Below are positions 1-7,600 of a stretch of DNA of 64,000 bases, in pieces; the first letter of the stretch is position 1, and each line of letters opens with the position of its first letter. A model generated the notes under the pieces. The model worked only from the letters and a program-made list of their open reading frames with translations. It did no database searches and had not been told where the DNA came from. The translations under genes were made by a program, and so were the position numbers. The stretch is from Desulfoluna limicola (GTDB lineage: Bacteria; Desulfobacterota; Desulfobacteria; Desulfobacterales; Desulfolunaceae), in NCBI RefSeq assembly GCF_021654575.1, contig NZ_AP024488.1:3495501-3559500 (forward strand). Reading direction: 5' to 3'.

Positions 1-924
1 GTATACGCCGGCGACCTTCTGGGCAACCTGTGGAAATTTGATGTCTCCAGCACAAGCAGAACCGACTGGGATGTGGCTTACAAAACAAGCGACGTAAGCA
101 AACCCCTCTTTTCGGCGAAGAACAGCACGGGGCAGATTCAGCCCATCACCTCCAAGCCCTCTGCCATGTTCCACTGCGATGCCACACATAAGGGAATCAT
201 CGTGGTTTTCGGCACCGGGCGCATGCTTTCGGAAACGGACCTTGACAACACCAACACCCAAACCATCTACGGCATCTGGGACTGGCAGAAGGAGTGGGAC
301 CTGAACAACGGCAGCAGTGATGCCATGGCCTACCACATGGGCACCTTCAACACCCCAAGCGGAACCCCTGCGTTGAGAACCCTTTCCAACATCGATGGAA
401 ACAGCCTCTTCCCGGCCAACGTAAACCTCACCCTTCTTCAGCAGACCGAGGAGTCCTCAAGCGATGCATGGCGCTACACCAGCAACAACGCCATCGACTG
501 GTTCTCACCGGCCACCTACCTTGGCCTTGCAGCCGGTGCCAGCTACACGGGCGGCACCCATATCGGGTGGTACCTTGACCTGCCGGATGAAAAGGAACGG
601 GTCATCACCAAAACCCAGATCCGGGACAGCAAGGCCTACGTCGTCTCCATCATCCCTGAACCGGCGCCTTGTGCCTCCGGAGGCACCACCGTGGGGTCGA
701 TCCTGAGTGCCTGCAACGGTGGGCAGCTGGATGACCCCCAGTGGGATACGGACGGTCAAAATGGGGTAACCAGCGAAGACGACAACCCGTCCGGCAAAAA
801 GTTTGGCGACGACATCTACTACGCCCCGGCCATCATCGAAGACAAACTCTTCTTCACCAAGGACAGGGTGGAAGATACCACGGACGAAGTCAGGGGCCTC
901 TTCTACTGGCGCATCCGAGACTAA
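1..924 (+). CDS. pilY1: PilY1 type IV pilus tip protein, C-terminal part (cassette A, 5' end outside window)
   Basis: The frame is open from base 1 to the TAA at 922-924, so only the last 307 residues of a larger gene are present. They cover the end of the PilY1 C-terminal beta-propeller: the blade YAGDLLGNLWKFD, then FGTGRMLS, IYGIWDWQ, and the ending LFYWRIRD. The two complete PilY1 proteins downstream end almost identically (LFYWRIKE, LFYWRIRE), so this is the tail of a third tandem copy. In the PilY1 family this domain is tied to calcium-dependent control of pilus extension and retraction, and the protein sits at the pilus tip. The next gene is the 109-residue exported protein, but here a 139-bp inverted-repeat element separates the two. 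Family assignment is secure; the missing N-terminal part cannot be described. Confidence 0.93.
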   Translation, partial: VYAGDLLGNLWKFDVSSTSRTDWDVAYKTSDVSKPLFSAKNSTGQIQPITSKPSAMFHCDATHKGIIVVFGTGRMLSETDLDNTNTQTIYGIWDWQKEWDLNNGSSDAMAYHMGTFNTPSGTPALRTLSNIDGNSLFPANVNLTLLQQTEESSSDAWRYTSNNAIDWFSPATYLGLAAGASYTGGTHIGWYLDLPDEKERVITKTQIRDSKAYVVSIIPEPAPCASGGTTVGSILSACNGGQLDDPQWDTDGQNGVTSEDDNPSGKKFGDDIYYAPAIIEDKLFFTKDRVEDTTDEVRGLFYWRIRD

Positions 925-934
925 CCCCAAAAAA

Positions 935-1022
935 GCCTCCGGCGGCCAAGGTGGGGGCACCTTGAAACCCTATGGCGAATGCGTGAAGGCCGACGTGATG
1001 CAATCTATTTCGGGGCATTCGC
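935..1022. repeat. Palindromic intergenic repeat (CCAAGGTG...CACCTTG module)
   Basis: Just after pilY1 (A): GCCTCCGGCGG, then CCAAGGTG/CACCTTG, then the CTATGGCGAATGC module. The same module occurs inverted at about 17968-18013 and 63444-63489. Part of the dispersed repeat family of this window. Confidence 0.75.
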
Positions 1023-1113
1023 ACGGAGGGTTAGACATTGCAACCGTTCTTGAGAAGAGACCTGCTTCATTGTTCGCGTAAGGGCTCAAGCAAATAATAA
1101 ATGTACACCATCC

Positions 1114-1252
1114 GTAACTGTTCAGCTCAAAGTCGCCTCCGGCGGCCCTGACGGGGGCCAAACTTTTGAAAAGTTTAACAAACAGGTTTGAAGGTGGTTC
1201 ACCTTGCCGCCGGATGCTTGCTTCTTTACAGAAGCGTGTGCTGAACAGTTAC
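1114..1252. mobile_element. 139-bp MITE-like element with perfect 13-bp terminal inverted repeats
   Basis: The left end GTAACTGTTCAGC (1114-1126) and the right end GCTGAACAGTTAC (1240-1252) are exact inverted copies. Inside are GCCTCCGGCGG, the palindrome AAACTTTTGAAAAGTTT with its CAAACAGG flank, and a GGTGGTTCACC module ending in CCGCCGGA. It encodes nothing. It lies between pilY1 and the 109-residue protein gene of cassette A; cassettes B and C lack it there. Non-autonomous element is inferred from structure; no transposase is in the window. Confidence 0.8.
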
Positions 1253-1317
1253 TGAAAATCCATGTCACCAACCTGCGGCAGCAGAGCCATGCCGCCACCA
1301 TCTCAAAGGAGTCACCC

Positions 1318-1647
1318 ATGAAACGACTGCTCATCCTCATTGCAGGAACCTTTCTCCTGACCACATCGGTGATGGCCGTTGCAGCGGAGAAACCCGCGCC
1401 TTTCAGTCCAGCCATTCACAACGCAGAAAACCTGCCGGCGAATATTCTCTACATGAAAAATGGAACCATTTACCTGGTGACCCAAAACAGCCTGGTCGTC
1501 AACGATGCCACTTACCCGCTGAGCAGCAAGGCGCAGGTCTTCACAAAGGAGGGGCTGAAGGTCACTCGAAAAAACCTCAAGAAGGGACAAAAAGTGGACC
1601 TCTTCGCCAACACCAAACACGAAGCTGTCTACATCGTTCTGAAATAA
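1318..1647 (+). CDS. Small exported PilY1-associated protein (PilY2-like by position), cassette A
   Basis: A 109-residue protein with a signal peptide (MKRLLILIAG..., cut probably after AVAA near residue 22) and a mature part of about 87 residues. An AAGGAGT ribosome site precedes ATG 1318; a longer reading frame from 1204 would run through the inverted-repeat element and is rejected. Copies of exactly 109 residues follow pilY1 in cassettes B and C. All share IHN.ANLP/IHNAENLP, ILY....G, a hydrophobic VV.(N/D)DA.YP strand, KKG..VD.(Y/F)AN and HEAVYIV near the end. The position straight after pilY1 matches pilY2 of the Pseudomonas fimU-pilVWXY1Y2E operon, but I cannot show homology by eye. Likely periplasmic, possibly an assembly partner of PilY1 (inference). 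Confidence 0.85.
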   Translation: MKRLLILIAGTFLLTTSVMAVAAEKPAPFSPAIHNAENLPANILYMKNGTIYLVTQNSLVVNDATYPLSSKAQVFTKEGLKVTRKNLKKGQKVDLFANTKHEAVYIVLK

Positions 1648-1656
1648 ATGGAGTCC

Positions 1657-1674
1657 GGCCCGTCATCACGGGCC
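1657..1674 (+). terminator. Possible weak terminator of cassette A
   Basis: Seven-base-pair hairpin GGCCCGT-CATC-ACGGGCC starting 10 bases after the stop codon. There is no run of T after it, so it may be an RNA-stability or Rho-assisted structure rather than a true intrinsic terminator. Confidence 0.35.
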
Positions 1675-1743
1675 GAAGCCTTGCCTGACGGCCCCGTTTG
1701 AGCTCTCTTCGTCACGCCCCTTCAGTGAGCGCCCCATGATGCA

Positions 1744-1841
1744 TATTAATTTTTTTTACACCTCCCCCCTAACACGCTAATTTCCAATTTATTGTGTCAG
1801 GCAAAACGAGAGCGCCCCAGAGGTTTGCTATAAAATATTTT
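1744..1841 (+). promoter_or_regulatory. Conserved AT-rich upstream block of cassette B
   Basis: TATTAATT (1744) followed by TATAAAATAT (1829). The same two motifs in the same order occur before cassette C (9918 and 9999). The TATAAAATAT box lies 426 bp before the fimT start in B and 423 bp in C. The surrounding sequence has diverged, so the anchors may be activator sites or a second promoter (inference). Confidence 0.45.
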
Positions 1842-2192
1842 TACCCCTCTATCCGATTGCAAACACGTCAAATCAAGCTCTGCCCCTCTCCCCCACCCCA
1901 GCCTTATCGTCACCGCTCAACGAGCTATCCCCCTGTTCTTTCGCCCTTTATTCAGCACACAAGCCTATATCAACGCAGATCACCCACCGTCATTGCTCCG
2001 GATCACACCCCTGTTTCCCACGACACCGCTCTACCGGAAAGAAATAAAGAAAACAAAAATAAGCAAATTAATTTTGACTAAATAACAAAAATTGATCTTA
2101 CCCACCAAACCACTAACCCCCTTAAAAACCCCCTCAATTAAAGCGCAACGCCCACCCCCTACCACCCCAGAAATTACTTCATTCACGATCAA

Positions 2193-2208
2193 TGGCACAT
2201 TTTTTGTA
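2193..2208 (+). promoter_or_regulatory. Sigma-54 promoter of pilus tip cassette B
   Basis: TGGCAC-N5-TTGTA fits the -24/-12 consensus (TGGCACG-N4-TTGCA). It lies 47 bp before the fimT start codon. The identical TGGCAC-N5-TTGTA arrangement stands before cassette C. Sigma-54 control by PilR-like activators is established for pilin genes in related bacteria. Confidence 0.75.
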
Positions 2209-2254
2209 ATACAAAAAACAGCTCATCCCTAACTAAAAAAGGAAACGATCAGAC

Positions 2255-2725
2255 ATGAAAAAACCCGAGGGGTTTACCTTAATTGAACTCATGGTGACCG
2301 TGGCCATGGTGGCTGTTCTCACGACCCTTGCCGTCTCCGGCTACTCACGCCTCATGGAAGGGGCCAGGCTCTCCACAGCCGCAGGGGACCTCAAAACGGA
2401 CCTGGAGCTGGCCAAGGTAACCGCCGTACGAAGGCATGTCACTGTCCTCGCTTACTTTGATGACGGAAGCGGGGACAGCGGTGGCTACACCCTGTCAGTG
2501 GGAACCAAGGGAGGGGAAGCGATTCTCACGCGTACCATGCCGGAAAAAGTCGTGCTTACCGGTGTCACCACACCCATCGGGTTCAACACCATGGGAATTG
2601 CAAGCTCAACGGGCCAGATTGAGGTTAAAACCACCGACAACGCCAACTTCAAGCGCATTTCCGTGTCCGCGGCCGGAAACATCAAACTGGAGCGCAGCAC
2701 AGACGGCACCCACTGGGAGGGCTGA
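2255..2725 (+). CDS. FimT/FimU-GspH family minor pilin, cassette B
   Basis: A 156-residue type IV prepilin. The leader is very short: cleavage by the prepilin peptidase is expected at G6 before FTLIELM, with E5 of the mature protein present. A single hydrophobic helix follows (residues about 7-30), then a GspH-type beta domain with ATA/AVRRHVTVLAYF and a C-terminal SAAGNI.LERS strand. Minor pilins of this family belong to the complex that primes pilus assembly in the inner membrane and ends at the tip. It is the first gene of the operon; pilW starts one base after its stop. The cassette C copy has the same length and very similar sequence. FimU and FimT cannot be told apart here. Confidence 0.9.
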   Translation: MKKPEGFTLIELMVTVAMVAVLTTLAVSGYSRLMEGARLSTAAGDLKTDLELAKVTAVRRHVTVLAYFDDGSGDSGGYTLSVGTKGGEAILTRTMPEKVVLTGVTTPIGFNTMGIASSTGQIEVKTTDNANFKRISVSAAGNIKLERSTDGTHWEG

Positions 2726-2726
2726 T

Positions 2727-3371
2727 ATGAAACGCATACACACTCGCACCCTTGATGACGACCGGGGACTCACCCTGGTGGAGCTCATCGTGGCCCTGGC
2801 CCTTGCCACCATGGTCTCCCTGGCCCTGGTGTCCACCTTTACAAGCTATTCCCGCACCCGGACGGTTCAAGAAAACGTGATCGCCATGCAGCAGAATCTT
2901 CGGGCCGCTCTTTACCTCATGGGGCGAGACCTCCGAATGGCTGGCTACAGGGGGCCCGACCCGACCAGCGCCCCTGCGGCAGGCTTTATCACGGCCAACG
3001 CCACCACCCTCTCCTTTTCCATGGTTGACGAGACCACCAACGCCCTTACAACCGTCTCTTACCAGTATGATGGTACCAGCGATACCCTCCGTAGAAGCGA
3101 CGGAACCATGACCAATGAGCTTGTCGCAGAGAACATCGATGGGGTGGAGTACTATTATACACTCTCTGATGGGAGCCAAAGCACAACCCCGACTCCCCTG
3201 GGCAACATACGATCGGTGCAGATCGCCATCCTGGCCCGGACCGACCGAAACGACCGCGACTTTTCCAATGCCACCACCTACACAAGGCCTTCAGGAGCCA
3301 CCTGGGGGCCATACAATGACGGCCGAAGGAGACGCCTGGGCGAAAGCGTCATCCTTTTCCGAAACATGTAG
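2727..3371 (+). CDS. pilW: PilW-like minor pilin, cassette B
   Basis: A 214-residue prepilin. The class III leader ends at DDRG before LTLVELIVALALATM, followed by one hydrophobic helix. The motif MQQNLRAALYLMGRDLRMAGYRGPDP (first residues MQQNLRAALYLMGRD) is typical of PilW, as is the C-terminal GRRRRLGESVILFRNM with its four arginines. The ATG at 2727 is preceded by the stop of the GspH-like gene and needs translational coupling. PilW works with PilV, PilX and PilY1 in the tip priming complex. A hairpin made of the repeat core follows it, which cassette C does not have. Confidence 0.9.
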   Translation: MKRIHTRTLDDDRGLTLVELIVALALATMVSLALVSTFTSYSRTRTVQENVIAMQQNLRAALYLMGRDLRMAGYRGPDPTSAPAAGFITANATTLSFSMVDETTNALTTVSYQYDGTSDTLRRSDGTMTNELVAENIDGVEYYYTLSDGSQSTTPTPLGNIRSVQIAILARTDRNDRDFSNATTYTRPSGATWGPYNDGRRRRLGESVILFRNM

Positions 3372-3399
3372 GGCTCGGGCTAAGAAAATCACAACTATT

Positions 3400-3437
3400 C
3401 AATATTGCCTCCGGCAGAGCCGCCGGAGGCAATGTTG
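3400..3437. repeat. Repeat-core hairpin between pilW and pilV of cassette B
   Basis: ATTGCCTCCGGC and GCCGGAGGCAAT (3404-3433) form a perfect 12-bp stem with a 6-base loop; outer bases extend it to about 17 pairs with one G-T pair. The pilW-pilV gap is 150 bp here but only 29 bp in cassette C, so this is an insertion of a minimal copy of the dispersed repeat. Confidence 0.75.
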
Positions 3438-3521
3438 AACTGTGGGCCGCCTTATCGGTCATACGCACCGGCATAACGTATTAATCGGCATACAGTCTGT
3501 TACACACTTTTGGAGTCGACC

Positions 3522-3962
3522 ATGAATTCTTACGTCCCCCCTGACACAGGAAAAAGCACCATGCTCTGCCCGCAATCAAACCAAACCCAACCCACCGATG
3601 GCCCTGAAAAAGGGTTTGCCCTCATTGAGGTGATGGTGGCCCTGGTCATTTTTGCCGTGGGCATTATGGCTGTCCTGGGGATGCAGATCACCTCCATCTC
3701 AGGGGGCCACAAAGCCCGGAATATGACGGAGGCTGCAAACATAGGGGCCAATGCCATGGAAAGCCTCCTTGCCACTGACTACGCCGCCCTCGCCGACGGC
3801 AACAACACGGTTGACGGCAAATACACGGTGGCCTGGGACGTCACTGCCGACCCCACAGGGGCCCCCGCGAACACGACGTCCATTCGTCTCACCGTGCAAT
3901 GGGCTGAAGGGGCAACAAACCATGAGGTCGCCTACGATTTTTTGAGGTCCCGGGATATCTGA
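3522..3962 (+). CDS. pilV: PilV-like minor pilin, cassette B
   Basis: A 146-residue prepilin with a longer than usual leader of about 31 residues ending PEKG before FALIEVMVALVIFAVG. This is the PilV signature, with a mature E5 and the GMQI motif. The C-terminal part has the VQWAEG..NHEVAYDFL pattern shared with the cassette C copy. ATG 3522 is chosen because TGGAG lies at a good distance; an in-frame start 12 bases upstream is possible. The leader is unusual in length and rich in polar residues, while the cassette C copy has a leader of about 18. It belongs to the tip complex with PilW, PilX and PilY1. Confidence 0.88.
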   Translation: MNSYVPPDTGKSTMLCPQSNQTQPTDGPEKGFALIEVMVALVIFAVGIMAVLGMQITSISGGHKARNMTEAANIGANAMESLLATDYAALADGNNTVDGKYTVAWDVTADPTGAPANTTSIRLTVQWAEGATNHEVAYDFLRSRDI

Positions 3963-4097
3963 GAACGACTTCAGTGCCCATGCAGCCCCCTTTCAGTTTA
4001 AACCGGAGGGCGCTCCGGGCCCCCGACAGAGGTTCCGCAACCCAGACATCACCCTGACAAAGGTTTCCATTTTCACGTTTTCACGCAGGAGTTTTCG

Positions 4098-4622
4098 ATG
4101 AAAATTCACCCCCCCCATGCCAACGAAGAAGGATCTGTTCTTCTTCTCACCCTGGTGCTGCTCGTGCTCCTCACCATAGCCGGGTTGGGTGCCTTAAGTG
4201 TCACCAACACGGAGCTCACCATCACCGGCAACGACCGCTGCTTCAAACAGAACCTCACCCGGGCGGAGTCCGCCATCATGGAGGCGGCTCAAACCATGGA
4301 AAACAGCTCCGATCCAGAAGCCGAGCTGAAACCGCCGACCTCTGGAACGGACAACACCCTCACCTGGGTCAATTCCGACCCGGACAGCTCGGTGGATTTC
4401 GACCCCCTTACCCAGGACTGGAGTTTCGGGACCAACGCAATCCGTTCAGGCTTCTTTACAGACAACCTTTCCGGCTATACCGCCCTTTACAAGGGGATCG
4501 CCCCGGGAGCCTCCCTGGATATGGGGAATACCACCACCATGAGGCAATACGAAGTCTACGGCCGTGCCGAGCAGTGCAACGGGCTTCTCGACGTCATTGC
4601 TGGTTACCGCATTCGTTTTTAA
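4098..4622 (+). CDS. pilX: PilX-like minor pilin, cassette B
   Basis: A 174-residue protein that begins with a short charged leader and then EEGSVLLLTLVLLVLLTIAG. This is the PilX N-terminal membrane helix, in which the usual phenylalanine after the cleavage site is replaced by serine. ATG 4098 has AGGAG upstream. After the helix comes NDRCFKQNLTRAESAIMEA, and the C-terminus is RAEQCNGLLDVIAGYRIRF, both nearly identical in the cassette C protein. The two cysteines (in DRCFKQ and EQCNG) are kept in both copies and may form a disulfide (inference). pilY1 follows after 60 bases. Confidence 0.88.
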   Translation: MKIHPPHANEEGSVLLLTLVLLVLLTIAGLGALSVTNTELTITGNDRCFKQNLTRAESAIMEAAQTMENSSDPEAELKPPTSGTDNTLTWVNSDPDSSVDFDPLTQDWSFGTNAIRSGFFTDNLSGYTALYKGIAPGASLDMGNTTTMRQYEVYGRAEQCNGLLDVIAGYRIRF

Positions 4623-4682
4623 CCCGTCACGGGCGTAGCCCCTTTGTTTTTCAGGCAACCCCCTTTTCATGGAGGAAAGATC

Positions 4683-7600
4683 TTGGGCCAACACACACAC
4701 ACCCTGCGAGCCACTGACGGTTCCCAACACCATACGAAGCGCCCCACAGTGCTGATGCCGTTTTTTCTGATGATATTCTTGTTCCTAACATGGGTTCCAA
4801 TGACTCATGCTGTGAGCCTTCCCTACAATGAAGATTTCAACTACAGCAACGGGAACAACACCCCGTCAGCCTGGAAGGCTCAGGACCAGGACGACACCTC
4901 GGGCACCTACCATGACATTCGAAAGAAAAGTCTTCGCATCGTCTCCGGCGGTTCGGACAAGGTGGAAGACTACTACACCGTGTACCTCAACGACATCACC
5001 GGTGACTTCACGGCCACGACCCAGGTCAAGAGCCTCACAGACACCACGTCGATCACCAAGGCAGGGCTCATTGTCCAGAACAGCCTGGGAAGCACCACCA
5101 ACACGGCACACATCCAGGTCGCCGCGAGTCGCGACACCGGCTACCTCATGATGTTTGATGACGACGGTGACGGGTCTGTGGACCAGACATTCTCAGCAGC
5201 TGTAGGTATTGCCCCGCCAGATGTCTGGCTTCGGGTGGTGCGAAGCGGAAACACCTTCAGCGGCTTCTACAGCACTGACAATTCAACCTGGACACTCCTG
5301 GGAATCGTTGCCTCATCAAAGGCCGAAAGCGAACTGGATGTGGGGCTTTTTGGATTCTCCGGACAGTTCTGGTGGAGCAGCTCATGGTGGCCGGAAATAA
5401 GTGTTGCCGGCTTTGATAACTTTTCCATCATCGGATCTGCCGCCACCTTCACCTACCATGAGGACAGCGATGGCGACGGCTACGGCAACCCGTCGGTGTC
5501 AATCACCTCCACCTCCGCCACCCCACCATCCGGCTACGTCACCGACAACACCGACTGCGATGACACCGATGCCAACACCTATCCGGGTGCCACTGAAATA
5601 TGCGACGGCAAGGACAACAACTGCGACGGCACCATCGATGAGGGACTGTCCACCAACACCTACTACCGGGACGCCGACGGGGACGGGTACGGCACCATCA
5701 TCGACACCCACCAGGGGTGCAGCCCCAACCCCGGCTATGTGACCACCCCCGGGGACTGCAACGACAACAACATCCTCATCAATCCCGGAGCGTCTGACAT
5801 CTGCGGGAACAACATTGACGAGGACTGCTCCGGTGGGGATGCCGCCTGCTTCTCAGACACCATCTGCGAGCCTATCTCCGACACCCCCTTGAGCGTCACC
5901 GTGGGTGGGTCCGCAGGCATCATCATGTTCATCCTCGACGACTCCGGCAGCATGGACTGGAGCGTTATGTGCGCCGAGGACGAAGGCCGGTTCAACGGCC
6001 TTGCCGACTACACCGCCAATTACAGCCGCCCCCGATGGAAATCCCAGTACCACGGCTACAACCGCATCTACTACAACCCGGGAACCACCTACAAACCCTG
6101 GGCTGCCTCCAAGTCCAGGACCTTTTCAGACGCCACCTTCACCAACGCCCTCAAGCACCCCCTGGGGTACTACTGCTGGGCCCTGAGTCACGAGACCTCG
6201 GGCAACACCATCAGTCTGACCCGCACCTTCGACAGCTATGGCGGCATTGATGTCACCTTCGGCCACTACTACGTGGTTTCCACCACCGACAGCCAGCCCT
6301 ACCTTGTCGACCTGGGTATCAAAAGTTCGGCCCCTGTCTATTACAAGGTCACCCAGAGCAGCGGCGGGGCCTCCGACAACTACCGATCGGTGAAAAGCCT
6401 CACGAAGGTCATCGACTCGGGGGTCCCGTCCGATGTTGCCATCACCGGAACCTTTACCGAAGCGCGTTCCAACTTCGCCAACTGGTTCACCTACCACCGC
6501 ACCCGTGAAGTCGCCACCAAGGCAGCCCTGGGTTTCGCACTTCAGGACCTTTCCGGCGTAAAGGTGGGCATCCACACCTTCAACCATTCGGTGACCCGTC
6601 CCGCCACCCTCATCACCACCGCTGCCGATGTCGAGGACTTCCTCGACTACGTATATCAGGTGGACCGTGACGGCCCCACCCCCATGCGCCTTGCCCTTGA
6701 AGACGTGGGGCAGTACCTTGACGCCCAGGACAGCAATAACGGCGGCATCGGAACCAACCCCTTTGACACCTCGGCCAACGGTGGCGATTGCCAGCAGGCC
6801 TTTGCCATCCTCATGACCGACGGCTACGGAAACGGGGGGTCCCCTTCCGTGGGCAACGCCGATGCCGACAACAACTCAAAATGGGACGGGCCGGAATTCT
6901 ACGGTAAAAACTCCAACCGCCTCCCCGATGTGGCCATGCACTATTACGAAAGGGACCTGGTCACAGCCCTTGCAGACAAAGTACCGGTCCAGGATCCCGA
7001 TTACGAAGCGCCCCACCAGCGAATGGTCACTTACACCGTCTCCTTCGGTATCGAAGGGGACTACGACCAGGCTGATTACCCCAACTGCCCGCCTGCCCAC
7101 CCGGACAATGCCATTGACTGCCCGCCCTGGCCCTCCGGCGGCACCAACGAAGCCAAGGTGGATGAGCTGTGGCATGCCGCCGTCAACGGTCGCGGGCAAT
7201 ACATCAGCACCGGCACCCCCCAGGAGCTCTCCGATGCCATCAACAGCGTGCTGAACGACATCACCCGGAGGACGGGAACCGCCGCCTCCGTTGCCGTAAG
7301 CTCTGAAAAGCTCGACACCGGCCTGGTTATTTATCAGGGATTCTTTGACAGCGGGGACTGGTCGGGTAACCTGGAGGCATACGATGTGAACGCAAGCGGT
7401 GTGGTGAACCTCTCTGCCAAGTGGAGCGCCAAAACCCAACTGAACGCTGCAAACTGGGATACGGGTCGCACCATTCTCACCAGAAACGACGCCACAGAGA
7501 CCACCAAAGCCTTTCGGTACGGGAACCTCTCAGGCACCCAGAAAAGCAACGTCACAGAAAATCAGGTGGACTATATCCGGGGAGACAACAGCCTCGAAGA

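Larger units (their letters stand above)
1648..2254. other. 607-bp leader upstream of cassette B, no gene
   Basis: Holds a small hairpin GGCCCGT/ACGGGCC (1657-1674) after cassette A, an AT-rich block with TATTAATT and TATAAAATAT, a long pyrimidine/C-rich stretch and the sigma-54 promoter at 2193. Reading frames here are C-rich, have no convincing ribosome site and are not conserved in the matching leader of cassette C. Confidence 0.6.

Noticed and set aside
1794..2081. Possible gene in the cassette B leader
   Set aside because: C-rich, low-complexity frame without ribosome site and without a counterpart in the cassette C leader; the region is regulatory.
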